From assembly GCA_022013695.1 (NCBI GenBank), contig JAKLPS010000014.1, forward strand, positions 1 through 64,000: a stretch of DNA of 64,000 nt, written 5' to 3'. This DNA comes from Weeksellaceae bacterium. Its GTDB lineage: Bacteria > Bacteroidota > Bacteroidia > Flavobacteriales > Weeksellaceae. The translations under genes were made by a program, and so were the position numbers. Numbering within the stretch: the stretch's first letter is position 1; every line of letters starts with the position of its first letter. Below are positions 46,538 to 55,314 of this stretch, piece after piece. A model generated the notes under the pieces. It was not told the DNA's origin. It was given only the letters and a program-made list of their open reading frames with translations, and searched no databases.

Positions 46538-47593
46538 ATGAGGAACAAACAAATCATTCTTTTATCGGTACTATTTATTTTTGGCTTGCTTATTTTTTAT
46601 AGTATTAATGCGGTCATCAATATTTCTGGACATTATGTTTATCCTTCAGCGGAGGCCAACACCGATTTTTCTATTGCCAAGAATTTTGCAGAATCGGGCG
46701 TTTGGGGATTGTCTAGATATCAATTTTCTTCCGCCGCTTCGTCGCCGCTTTTCACTTTCTTGTTGGCGATTCTCGTGAAGCTTTTTGGGACTTGGGACTA
46801 TATTCTATTGGCAGCCAACCTTGTCGCTGGACTATTTCTAATCTGGGTTTCTCACAACTTCTTTAAGAAATTTTCCCTCGTTACTTACGCGGTTTTTTTG
46901 GGTGCGGTTGTTTTTTTGATGCCTTTGAATCTAGAAATAATGGCTGGCACGGCGCATGTTTTCTATGCTCTCGCGATGACATTGGCTTTGATCGGTTTTC
47001 AAAAATATCTGGCAAGTGAAACACCCAGAAATTTTTCCAATATGGTCTTGCTTTCCATTTTGGCAACGGGTTTCCGGTACGAGAGTTTGATTCTCATCTT
47101 TTTCTTTTGTGCCTATCTGGTAATCATCAGGAACGACTTTGTAAAAAGCTTAGCGCTATGGTGCTGTGCCATAATGCCGCTTTTGGTCTATGGATGGATT
47201 TCTGTATCGCACGGCTCGTCTTTCTTTCCGGTTTCTATCTTTACATGGTTCGAAACGACTAATGGCGTCGAGGATTTACTCAAAAACTTGAGTGGAAACG
47301 CTTATCAAGGGGCGACGGTTTTGATATTGATGTTATTTCTTCTCATCCAAATCTTCATCCAATCGGGCACTCAGAAAACATTAGCAGATAAAATTTCCAA
47401 AAACCCGCTTGCAGGTGTGGTTTTTTCCGGCGTTGCAGCCCAGCTGGTCATAGCTCCAATGGCGGGGATCGTGATAGACCAGTCCGCTTCGATCGTAATG
47501 ATGCTGTTTGCTCTCGCACCTTTTGCCGACCGTATTTTTTCGAAAAAAATCGGAAATATAGGATTGAAATCATCGCAAAATTCGGAATTTTGA
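46538..47593 (+). CDS. Multi-spanning membrane protein of the polysaccharide locus, GT-C-like
   Basis: A 351-residue protein with about nine hydrophobic helices. The first periplasmic loop has HYVYPSAEANTDFSIAKNFA with acidic residues and SAASSPLFTFLLAIL, resembling the loop-1 region of GT-C and mannosyltransferase-type proteins. LLSILATGFRYESLILIFFF is another GT-C-like piece. The longer reading frame that starts inside the EpsG gene is rejected in favour of the ATG giving MRNKQIILL, 7 bp after the EpsG stop. The specific activity is unknown. Confidence 0.8.
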   Translation: MRNKQIILLSVLFIFGLLIFYSINAVINISGHYVYPSAEANTDFSIAKNFAESGVWGLSRYQFSSAASSPLFTFLLAILVKLFGTWDYILLAANLVAGLFLIWVSHNFFKKFSLVTYAVFLGAVVFLMPLNLEIMAGTAHVFYALAMTLALIGFQKYLASETPRNFSNMVLLSILATGFRYESLILIFFFCAYLVIIRNDFVKSLALWCCAIMPLLVYGWISVSHGSSFFPVSIFTWFETTNGVEDLLKNLSGNAYQGATVLILMLFLLIQIFIQSGTQKTLADKISKNPLAGVVFSGVAAQLVIAPMAGIVIDQSASIVMMLFALAPFADRIFSKKIGNIGLKSSQNSEF

Positions 47594-47720
47594 AGTAGCT
47601 TTAGTTTATAGACGAAAGCTCTTATGATTTTTGAATAAAGCATCGCTATTTTATTCTATTTTTAAATCTACCTCCTATTAAAAAAAGCTAACGTATCCTA
47701 ATATTTATAAATTAGAAGCC

Positions 47721-48791
47721 ATGAACTTCGAAGATTTTATTATTCCGCCAAGGCAAATCCGAACCGAGAACTGGCAAATCGGAGACAAAATCGGCAACGA
47801 GATCAAAGAAGACAGCATCGTTTTGCTTTTTGTTTCAGATTGCCGCGGTGCAGACGGCGATGCCGAAAGTCAGGAATTTGCCCAAATAAGAAGAGAATTT
47901 TATAAACTTTCTCAACTCGATTTTGATATTCCAATTGTAGATTTAGGCGATTTGGTTTCCGGGAAGACGCCGCAAGATTCGCACTACATTTTGCAGGAAG
48001 TATTGTCGGCCTGTCATTACAAAAACGCCATTCCCATCGTGGTTGGCGGTAGCACTGATTTTGCTTTTTCACTTTTTTCAGCACTCAATTTTCATCAGAA
48101 AGACATTATTTATACTCAAATAAGCAACGTAGTTTCGCTCAAGCAGGACGACGAGATGCACGAATCCAGCTTCCTGAGCAAGATCTTGGGTTCCAAAAAT
48201 TTTGCCATCAAAAATTATCATCATCTTGGTTATCAGAAACATCTGAACGATCCGGAGTCTGTAAAACTAATCAAGGATGTCAACTTCGACATCGTGCGGC
48301 TTGCAGAAATGATGACCTCTACCGAGAAAACCGAACCCTACTTCCGAAAAGCAGATTTGGTGACGATAAACTGTGATGCCATCGAAAGTTTTGGTGACGC
48401 TTTCTCCATCCATCCGCAGGTGAACGGCCTCAGCAGAAGAGAAATCTGTGCCTATATGAAGGAAATCGGATTGGGCGGAAAGCTGAAGTCTGTCGGGATT
48501 TTCAATTATAATATTTATTCCGATTCGGTGCTCAATCATCAGCTGTTGGCACAGATGATTTGGTATCTCATAGAAGGCATCAATATTCAAAGATCGCACC
48601 CGAAACAGAAATCTTTCGAGACTTTTTTTGTTCTGATTGATGATGAGCAATACGCCTTCAAGCGCGATGTCTTCAGCAATCTCTGGTATTTTGGCGAGGA
48701 TGAGGATATCGACCGCTGCATTCCCTGCTCCCGTTCGGATTTTGATGAAGCCAAAAAAGGATTTTTGAACTCCAGATTTGTACGAAGTTAA
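47721..48791 (+). CDS. Arginase/formimidoylglutamase-fold protein, probable pseudoenzyme
   Basis: A 356-residue protein of the ureohydrolase (arginase, agmatinase, formimidoylglutamase) superfamily by overall pattern: the N-terminal strand IVLLFVSDCRGADGDAES, then IPIVVGGSTDFAFSLFSALN where true enzymes have GGGHE or GGDHS, and DLVTINCDAIESF where they have the DxD metal motif. The expected DAHxD motif is replaced (DIIYTQISNVVSLKQ). Most Mn ligands are therefore missing, so I expect no hydrolase activity. Homologues sit beside topA in many flavobacteria. Its stop overlaps the start of the next glycosyltransferase gene by one base. Confidence 0.82.
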   Translation: MNFEDFIIPPRQIRTENWQIGDKIGNEIKEDSIVLLFVSDCRGADGDAESQEFAQIRREFYKLSQLDFDIPIVDLGDLVSGKTPQDSHYILQEVLSACHYKNAIPIVVGGSTDFAFSLFSALNFHQKDIIYTQISNVVSLKQDDEMHESSFLSKILGSKNFAIKNYHHLGYQKHLNDPESVKLIKDVNFDIVRLAEMMTSTEKTEPYFRKADLVTINCDAIESFGDAFSIHPQVNGLSRREICAYMKEIGLGGKLKSVGIFNYNIYSDSVLNHQLLAQMIWYLIEGINIQRSHPKQKSFETFFVLIDDEQYAFKRDVFSNLWYFGEDEDIDRCIPCSRSDFDEAKKGFLNSRFVRS

Positions 48792-49804
48792 TGAACGCCG
48801 ATGTTTCCATAAAAGTCTCCGTTATCGTCCCCGTTTATAATGTCGAGTTATATTTGGAAAAATGCCTTTTATCATTGGTTCGTCAAACTTTGCAGGAAAT
48901 AGAAATTCTGGTCATCAATGACGGGAGCAGGGATTATTCGCAACAAATTATTGATAAATTCCAGGAGAGATATCCGGACAAAATTTTTGGCTTCAGCAAA
49001 GACAACGGCGGGCTCAGCGATGCGAGAAATTACGGGATTGAGCGGGCAAAAGGACAATATATCGGTTTTGTGGATAGCGATGATTATGTTTCGGAAACGA
49101 TGTTTGAGGAGATGTACGTTTTGGCGGAAAAGCATCAGGCCGAAATGGTCATTTGTAATCTCCAAAAAGTGGATGAAGAAGGAAAAGTTACTCAAAAATT
49201 AACACAACTTCCTGGATTTCCCGAGAAAATTGTTTTGCAAGACCACCTTTCTGTTTTCTCAGACATTTCTTATTTTGCCTGCAACAAGCTGTTTAAAAAA
49301 AGTCTTTTCGATGGGAAAAGATTCAAAAAGGGAATTCATTTTGAAGATATCGAACTGATTCCGCAGATTCTTCTCGAGTGTCATATTTTAGCTTTTACGC
49401 CCGATTTTCATTATCAATATTTGGAAAGAAAGAATTCTATCAGCAAAAGTCACACAACGCAAGGTTTGGATATTCTGAAAGCAGTTGCAACGGTGGAAAA
49501 TGCATTTAAAAAAAGCCGATTTTCCGATCAAAAAACGGCTTTGCGGAATTTTGAGATTCTCGAAGGCGTTTATACTTTCCTGGCCTATTTGGCTTATGTG
49601 AAGACCGATTCTGATTTTTATAAAATGTCTAAGGTTTTAGATGAGTTTTTGATAACTAAAGGCCTGCCAACGAAAGAAATCTTGCGATATAATCGGTTTG
49701 GTAAGAATTATCTGTTATCTTTGCCACTGAAAAAAAAACTATTTTACCTCTTTTACTTTCTTGGGTTTAAGGGTCTTATCAGGAGATTAATGAGTAGAAA
49801 TTAA
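48791..49804 (+). CDS. Family 2 glycosyltransferase
   Basis: A 337-residue cytoplasmic GT-A fold glycosyltransferase. The N-terminal signature VSVIVPVYNVELYLEKCLLS, then EILVINDGSRDYS, DNGGLSDARNYGIERAKGQY and the metal-binding DxD-type FVDSDDYV all match family 2 (EpsJ/WaaE-like). A C-terminal hydrophobic/basic stretch (LLSLPLKKKLFYLFYFLGFK) may attach it to the membrane. It adds a sugar to the growing lipid-linked repeat unit; sugar and linkage are unknown. It overlaps the arginase-like gene by one base. Confidence 0.94.
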   Translation: MNADVSIKVSVIVPVYNVELYLEKCLLSLVRQTLQEIEILVINDGSRDYSQQIIDKFQERYPDKIFGFSKDNGGLSDARNYGIERAKGQYIGFVDSDDYVSETMFEEMYVLAEKHQAEMVICNLQKVDEEGKVTQKLTQLPGFPEKIVLQDHLSVFSDISYFACNKLFKKSLFDGKRFKKGIHFEDIELIPQILLECHILAFTPDFHYQYLERKNSISKSHTTQGLDILKAVATVENAFKKSRFSDQKTALRNFEILEGVYTFLAYLAYVKTDSDFYKMSKVLDEFLITKGLPTKEILRYNRFGKNYLLSLPLKKKLFYLFYFLGFKGLIRRLMSRN

Positions 49805-49825
49805 AATCCAGAATAACTAACATGA

Positions 49826-50932
49826 ATGAATAATTTCCAAGTTTTTATAGAAAATTACGGTTTGTCTTTTTTTTATTTTAAGATCATTTTGGGTTTTTCT
49901 CTTTCGTTTCTCATTACCTATGTTTCTATTCCCACGATTATCAAAATATCCAGAAGAAAAAATCTCATGGATGAGCCCGGCGCCAGAAGCTCGCACCTCC
50001 TCCTGATCCCGAATCTCGGCGGCGTTGCCTTTTTTTTCTCACTCGGTGTTTGTGCTCCTATTTTTGCCTACGAATTATTTGAACGTTATAAGTTCTTGTT
50101 TGCCTCCTTCATCATCTTGTTTTTTGTAGGCGTGATGGACGATATTATGGTTTTGCGGGCTTACAAAAAGTTGGTGGCGCAGATCCTCGTTTCTGCCTTG
50201 ATGGTGATTGGCTCGGATGTGAGGATCCGAAGTCTCTTTGGGCTTTTCGGCGTTTACGAAATCAACTATTACATTAGTATTTTTTTCAGCATTCTCACGT
50301 TTATTATTCTCATCAATGCGTTCAATCTCATTGATGGCATCGATGGCCTCGCCGGCAGTTATACTTTGGTCACGAGCGGCATATTCGGAATCAGTTTTTA
50401 TAGATTGGGGTCTGCAAACGATCCGCTGGTGATTCTGTGTGCTATCATCATTGCAGCGTCGTTCGGATTTTTGATCTATAATCTTTCTAACAAGAGAAGT
50501 TCAAAAATTTTCATGGGCGACACGGGATCTATGATCTTGGGTTTCCTTTTGGCGTTTACAGGCATTTCTTTTATTGATATTTTTATTGCCAAGCGCGATG
50601 AGGTCTTCTATCATCTGCAGTCCGCGCCCGTGATTGCGGTGGCCATTTTGATCCTACCGATTATTGATACGTTCACCGTCATTATTACAAGGTTGTACCA
50701 CGGAAAATCTATTTTTTCGGCAGACAAAAACCATATTCATCACAAATTATTGAATCTCGGCCTCACGCACAGGCGCTCCACAGCCTACATTATAGGGTAT
50801 TTCCTGATGATCATTCTTATAGTCTATCTTTTACGCCATTTGGATGTGAATTTTTTGCTTCTAATTGTGCTGGCATTGGGATTTTTAGGAGCTTATTTGC
50901 CTATCCTATTATTAAAGTTTAAAAAAGATTAA
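49826..50932 (+). CDS. Undecaprenyl-phosphate sugar-1-phosphate transferase, WecA/MraY family
   Basis: A polyprenyl-phosphate phosphosugar transferase that starts the glycan on the lipid carrier. It has about ten helices and 368 residues. Family motifs are MDEPGARSSHLLLIPNLGGV (residues 48-67), VGVMDDIMVL, NAFNLIDGIDGLAG (catalytic Asp cluster), FMGDTGSMILGF and DKNHIHHKLLNLGLTHR (the H-x-H-H motif of the WecA branch). The sugar is likely an N-acetylhexosamine, by family only. A nearby out-of-frame ATG at 49822 ends after three codons. Confidence 0.95.
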   Translation: MNNFQVFIENYGLSFFYFKIILGFSLSFLITYVSIPTIIKISRRKNLMDEPGARSSHLLLIPNLGGVAFFFSLGVCAPIFAYELFERYKFLFASFIILFFVGVMDDIMVLRAYKKLVAQILVSALMVIGSDVRIRSLFGLFGVYEINYYISIFFSILTFIILINAFNLIDGIDGLAGSYTLVTSGIFGISFYRLGSANDPLVILCAIIIAASFGFLIYNLSNKRSSKIFMGDTGSMILGFLLAFTGISFIDIFIAKRDEVFYHLQSAPVIAVAILILPIIDTFTVIITRLYHGKSIFSADKNHIHHKLLNLGLTHRRSTAYIIGYFLMIILIVYLLRHLDVNFLLLIVLALGFLGAYLPILLLKFKKD

Positions 50933-50940
50933 AATAGTTA

Positions 50941-50948
50941 TATTTTTG
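50941..50948 (+). promoter_or_regulatory. Possible internal -7 box upstream of the wza-like gene
   Basis: TATTTTTG fits TAnnTTTG, 13 bp before the start of the export lipoprotein gene. It may give the wza-wzc pair its own promoter; no TTG at the -33 position. Confidence 0.4.
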
Positions 50949-50961
50949 TAAAAATTTATTA

Positions 50962-51834
50962 ATGAGAAAGCGCTATTTCTTTAACATATTTTTGTTGCTT
51001 GCTATGCTGGGACTGTCTTCTTGTATTTCGCAGAAAGACATTCGCTACTTGCAGCCTAGCGAGAGCTTGACCATCAATGAGGAAGGTTTAGTCCCATATA
51101 ACGTGCCCGAATATAGAATTACAAAAGGCGACATTTTGACTCTCAATGTGGTGACCACGCCCAAGGGCGATGCGGCGCAGTTTTACTCCTCTCTCAACGC
51201 ATCGGCAGGATCAACAGGAGGATCGTCGGCAGGATCTTCTGCTACTGGATCTTCAACGGCGGGCGGAGGCGGGGGAACCGGAGGGAATCCCACATTTTAC
51301 TTCAATGGACTGAAAGTGGACTCCAATGGTGACGTGAATGTGTTCGGAATTGGATATGTCAAAGCAGAAGGCAGAACCTTGGAGGATATGACCAAAGAAA
51401 TTCAAACCCGCGTGAACGAGAATTTTCTACAAGGAAAAGCGGAAGCTCGACTTAATCTCGACGGGATCCGTTATTATGTGCTTGGCGATATGGAAACCAC
51501 GCAAATAACAGGCGAAAAAGTGGCTTATGTTACGCAGCTCAACATTATGCAGGCGCTTGCGATGAACGGGGGGCTCAACCGCACTGTGGACCGCAAGAGC
51601 ATCACAATTCACCGGAAATATCCAGAAGGCATAAAAACCGCAAAACTGGATCTCACCAAAGAAGATGCGATGAACTCGCCCTATTACTGGCTGCAAAATG
51701 GTGACATCATCTATCTGAATACCAATAGGAAAAGCATCAACGGATTTGGTAAAGAACCATTGCAGACCATCACTACCGGCGTCTCGCTCATCACCACGGT
51801 AATGTCTATCTATTTAATAACCAAGAGTTTATAA
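50962..51834 (+). CDS. Polysaccharide export outer-membrane lipoprotein, Wza-like
   Basis: A 290-residue lipoprotein: the signal peptide ends in the lipobox GLSSC (Cys21). The polysaccharide export domain starts with YNVPEYRITKGDILTLNVV, and the SLBB-type part contains ARLNLDGIRYYVLGDMETT and LNIMQALAMNGGLNRTVDR. Between them is a low-complexity insertion of Ser, Gly, Thr and Ala of about 30 residues starting near residue 77, with a run of five Gly. One C-terminal hydrophobic helix (GVSLITTVMSIYLI) may cross the outer membrane. The gene is 3 bp from the kinase gene. Confidence 0.93.
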   Translation: MRKRYFFNIFLLLAMLGLSSCISQKDIRYLQPSESLTINEEGLVPYNVPEYRITKGDILTLNVVTTPKGDAAQFYSSLNASAGSTGGSSAGSSATGSSTAGGGGGTGGNPTFYFNGLKVDSNGDVNVFGIGYVKAEGRTLEDMTKEIQTRVNENFLQGKAEARLNLDGIRYYVLGDMETTQITGEKVAYVTQLNIMQALAMNGGLNRTVDRKSITIHRKYPEGIKTAKLDLTKEDAMNSPYYWLQNGDIIYLNTNRKSINGFGKEPLQTITTGVSLITTVMSIYLITKSL

Positions 51835-51837
51835 TAA

Positions 51838-54348
51838 ATGATTCCCAGCAAAGACGAACATAATCAGCAGAATACAGCTCAAAGTGCTGAAAAAATGGGG
51901 TCATTCAGTTTGTTTGATCCACTGCATTTTGCACAAAGAGTTCTGAAAAACTGGTATTGGTTTGTCATTTTGGGATTTTTGGGCTATTGCATTTCATTTG
52001 TTTATAGCAAATATTACGCCCAGAGAATCTACTCATCAAGCCTTTCATTAAGCATTTCCAATAATACCTCCAGCTATTTCACGCCCAATCAGTCCATTAA
52101 TTTCATTTGGGGACAGGGTGGGAACCAAGATGGTGTTTATCTCAAGAAAATACTGCTTTCCAGAAGTCACAATGAATATCTTGTGAAAAAACTCAACCTC
52201 ATTACCAACTACACTACAAGAGGCCTCATCAAAACGACGTATCTGGATCGTGAGGACAGTCCGGTTTTTCTAGAAATAGATAAAAATCATCTGCAACAGG
52301 TCAATTTCCAAATCAACATCCTCCTAAAAGGTAAAAATAAATACGAGATCGTTTTGCCCGATGAAGGCTTCTCAAACTATCTCTATAATTACAATACAGA
52401 GACCGTGGAGCCCGTGGCTTCTTATCCGAGACCCCAGAATAGAATTATTGGTGTCAATGAGTGGTACGAATCTCCGAATTTCAAATTTAAACTGGTTCCC
52501 AATCCGGTGCCCAACAATTTGGCACTCGACAACATCATGGTAAATCTTATACCTATCAATCAGGCTGTGAACGGCATTGTTGGGAGTCTTTTTGTGGAAT
52601 TTGATAAGGAGCTGTCTTCCATTATGATCATCAGCAAAACCGGTTACAATCTTAATAGCACTGTTAATTTCTTGAATAAATCGGTAGAAGAATTAATTAA
52701 AAAAAGATTGCTGGATCAGAACATCGTAGATCAGAATACGGTAGAATACCTCAATGATAATCTTATGAAAATAAGAAAAAAGCTGGATTCGAGCGGTACT
52801 GTTCTTAACAACTTGAAAATCAATAATAGGCTTTTTGATATGGAAAATATTGATTCCAAAACGCTTGCAAAACTGACGGAACTAGAAGCGCAAAAAGCAG
52901 ATTTGATCATCAAGATGAATTCGCTTAATGATATAAAATCGTCGGTCAACACAAACAGCATAGAACGGATTATCAGTTTGAATATCGCGGGTATAGAGGA
53001 TGGCAGTTTTAATGCGTCCGTCTCTGAACTCAAAACTCTATATGCCAAAAGACGAGAGATGGCGCAAATATATACGCCTAATTCTGAGCCTATGAGAGAA
53101 ATCAACAGACAAATCAATGAAGCAAAATATACGTCTCAAAGTGGGCTGAAAAAGTATTATCAGGGATATGATGACAAGCTAGCTAAGCTCAATGGCGCGA
53201 TTGCAAAAATAGACCAAGAACTTGTCACCCTTCCCGAAAAGCAAAGGATTTTCCTAGATGCCCAAAGAGGTTACAACATTATTGAAAATACTTATAATAC
53301 CTTGCTAAGTGAGCAAGCCAAATCGCAGATGCGCGTGGCGAGCAACCAGAGTAATCTTAATATCATAGATAAAGCCAAAAATCTGGGTCAGGGACCCATC
53401 GCTCCAGATGTAAAAGCGGCGCAAATACAGATCATGGGCGGGTTGTTGTTAATTCCATTATTGTTTTTGATGTTGAACGAGTTATTAGATAATAAGATCA
53501 GAAACATTAAAGAATTGCTCACAGTAACCAAAATTCCCTTATTAGGTGTGATAGGCCATAACAATTACGAGAATAACTTGACCGTTCTGCATGACCCAAA
53601 ATCGTCAATCTCAGAAGCCTTCCGAGCCATCCGCGCCAATCTTCGGTTTCTTTTTAATGAGGAGCAAAACAGCAAAGTGATCTTGGTAACGTCCTCGATC
53701 AGTGGAGAGGGTAAAACCTATGTCTCCATCAACATTGCATCGGTTTTGGGTCTTAGTGGAAAAAAAACAGTTCTGCTGGGGATGGATCTGAGAAAACCCA
53801 AGATTTTTGGAGATTTTAAGATTAATAATAAGAATGGAATTTCAAACTACCTTACCGGTCAGGTAGAGCTCGCCCAAATCATCAATAATACCACTATACC
53901 TGGGCTAGACGTAATCATATCAGGACCAATTCCACCAAATCCATCAGAGCTTCTGATGAGCGATAATAATATGAATTTCATTGAAAGCCTGAAGGAAATC
54001 TATGAGTACGTAATTATAGATTCGCCTCCAGTAGGATTGGTTGCGGATTCATTTGAACTAATAAAAAAGGCCGATACCACCATCTATGTTGTGCGGCACG
54101 AATACACGGAAAAACATATGTTGCGAATGATCAGTGAAAAATATTTCAAAAAAGATAAGGAAGTTGCGAGTTTGGGAATTGTCTATAATGATTTTAGTTT
54201 GAAGCAAGGCTATGGCTATGGATACGGATACGGTTATGGCTACGGTTATGGCTATGGTTACGGTTATTTCGACGAAGACAAGAATTACAAAGAACCAACT
54301 ATTATAAAAATACGCAATAGACTGAAGATGTTTTTTAACAGAAAATAG
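51838..54348 (+). CDS. Tyrosine-protein kinase/chain-length regulator, Wzc-like, with Gly-Tyr tail
   Basis: An 836-residue inner-membrane protein that controls polymerisation and export. A Wzz domain begins after the first membrane helix (about residues 38-56); a long periplasmic coiled-coil region follows (about 280-510), then the second helix GGLLLIPLLFLMLNELL, then the cytoplasmic BY-kinase. Walker A is TSSISGEGKTYVSINIAS, Walker A' is LLGMDLRKPKIFG and Walker B is YVIIDSPPVGLV. The C-terminal Tyr cluster, used for autophosphorylation in Wzc, is a perfect run of ten Gly-Tyr pairs (bases 54208-54267), followed by FDEDKN and a basic end. Confidence 0.95.
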   Translation: MIPSKDEHNQQNTAQSAEKMGSFSLFDPLHFAQRVLKNWYWFVILGFLGYCISFVYSKYYAQRIYSSSLSLSISNNTSSYFTPNQSINFIWGQGGNQDGVYLKKILLSRSHNEYLVKKLNLITNYTTRGLIKTTYLDREDSPVFLEIDKNHLQQVNFQINILLKGKNKYEIVLPDEGFSNYLYNYNTETVEPVASYPRPQNRIIGVNEWYESPNFKFKLVPNPVPNNLALDNIMVNLIPINQAVNGIVGSLFVEFDKELSSIMIISKTGYNLNSTVNFLNKSVEELIKKRLLDQNIVDQNTVEYLNDNLMKIRKKLDSSGTVLNNLKINNRLFDMENIDSKTLAKLTELEAQKADLIIKMNSLNDIKSSVNTNSIERIISLNIAGIEDGSFNASVSELKTLYAKRREMAQIYTPNSEPMREINRQINEAKYTSQSGLKKYYQGYDDKLAKLNGAIAKIDQELVTLPEKQRIFLDAQRGYNIIENTYNTLLSEQAKSQMRVASNQSNLNIIDKAKNLGQGPIAPDVKAAQIQIMGGLLLIPLLFLMLNELLDNKIRNIKELLTVTKIPLLGVIGHNNYENNLTVLHDPKSSISEAFRAIRANLRFLFNEEQNSKVILVTSSISGEGKTYVSINIASVLGLSGKKTVLLGMDLRKPKIFGDFKINNKNGISNYLTGQVELAQIINNTTIPGLDVIISGPIPPNPSELLMSDNNMNFIESLKEIYEYVIIDSPPVGLVADSFELIKKADTTIYVVRHEYTEKHMLRMISEKYFKKDKEVASLGIVYNDFSLKQGYGYGYGYGYGYGYGYGYGYFDEDKNYKEPTIIKIRNRLKMFFNRK
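54208..54267 (+). repeat. Gly-Tyr hexanucleotide repeat in the wzc-like gene
   Basis: Ten consecutive GGN TAY codon pairs encode (GY)10. The third codon positions vary (ggc/gga/ggt, tat/tac), so the DNA is an imperfect 6-bp repeat while the protein repeat is perfect. Confidence 0.95.
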
Positions 54349-54476
54349 AAGCCGTATCAAGGCTTTTATTTTTTTACAGACTAATTTTGAAATCTATCCG
54401 TTTTTATAACAATATTTATATTTTTCACGGCTTTATTTAACTTATCATTAAGAAGTTCCCTAAACTAAAAATGTTT

Positions 54477-54484
54477 TATATTTG
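54477..54484 (+). promoter_or_regulatory. -7 promoter box upstream of the DUF6089-uppS-bamA run
   Basis: TATATTTG, a perfect TAnnTTTG match, lies 38 bp upstream of the DUF6089 start and inside the 173-bp gap after wzc, suggesting a separate transcription unit for the envelope block. Confidence 0.55.
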
Positions 54485-54521
54485 CACCAAATTTTGCATA
54501 GTAGTAGTTACAGTATTGAGA

Positions 54522-55310
54522 ATGAAAAAAACGTTAACTTTCACCTTTATCGCTATATTTTGTTTTCTACATGCCCAAAAACATGAAATAGGAGTGCAAC
54601 TAGGTATGAGTAATTTGGTGGGTGATATCGGACGAACCAATTATGTTCTCCAAGGGCCTATTGGAAAGATGGCAGATTATGGTTTGCCATTTTATGGCGG
54701 CTTGATGTACCGAATGAATTTTAATCCTTACCAGACTGTCCGGCTTAATCTGGGATTTAGCAATATCCAGTTTGGTGATGGCTATGCCAAAGAAGACTAC
54801 CGCAGGAGGAGAAAGCTCCGAGGAACCAACTCGGTGTACTCGGCAGATTTGCTTTTCGAATACAATTTTTTGCCGGTCAATAATGAACAACTGAGTATGC
54901 TGAGCCCATACATTTTTGGAGGCGTTTCCGGATTGTATATGTCCGCTTCAAATCCGCAACTTACCATCAATTCTAGTTCCGACGTATTGGTAAATTATAA
55001 ACGAGACAAAGCATTTACGATGGCCATCCCTTTTGGGGTTGGTCTCAAGTATAAATTTAATTACAATTGGGCTCTGTCGGGAGAATTTACTTTCCGCCCG
55101 ACATTCTCAGACAAAGTGGATTACAGCTATCTCAAAGACAAAGATGTAACCGTTGTAAAAACGTCACTAGATGAGGCGGCAACTGCCGCAGTAGTTCAGG
55201 GTTTCGTACAACAAAGAAATATAGGGAACCCAAATTCTAAAGATTGGATTAATTCTGCCACGCTCATTTTGTCTTATTCTTTTGGAAGGCCGCCTTGTTA
55301 CTGCAAATAG
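54522..55310 (+). CDS. DUF6089 family outer-membrane beta-barrel-like protein
   Basis: A 262-residue exported protein, starting MKKTLTFTFIAIFCFLHAQ (signal peptide cleaved about residue 19). The mature protein has HEIGVQLGMSNLVGDIGRTN, YRMNFNPYQTVRLNLGFSNI and a final strand SATLILSYSFG, like OmpA-type eight-strand barrels. It fits DUF6089, a family regularly found directly before uppS and bamA in flavobacteria. It probably assists envelope assembly, but that is inference from context. The longer frame starting at 54471 lies across the promoter box and is rejected. uppS starts 4 bp after its stop. Confidence 0.88.
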   Translation: MKKTLTFTFIAIFCFLHAQKHEIGVQLGMSNLVGDIGRTNYVLQGPIGKMADYGLPFYGGLMYRMNFNPYQTVRLNLGFSNIQFGDGYAKEDYRRRRKLRGTNSVYSADLLFEYNFLPVNNEQLSMLSPYIFGGVSGLYMSASNPQLTINSSSDVLVNYKRDKAFTMAIPFGVGLKYKFNYNWALSGEFTFRPTFSDKVDYSYLKDKDVTVVKTSLDEAATAAVVQGFVQQRNIGNPNSKDWINSATLILSYSFGRPPCYCK

Positions 55311-55314
55311 TATT

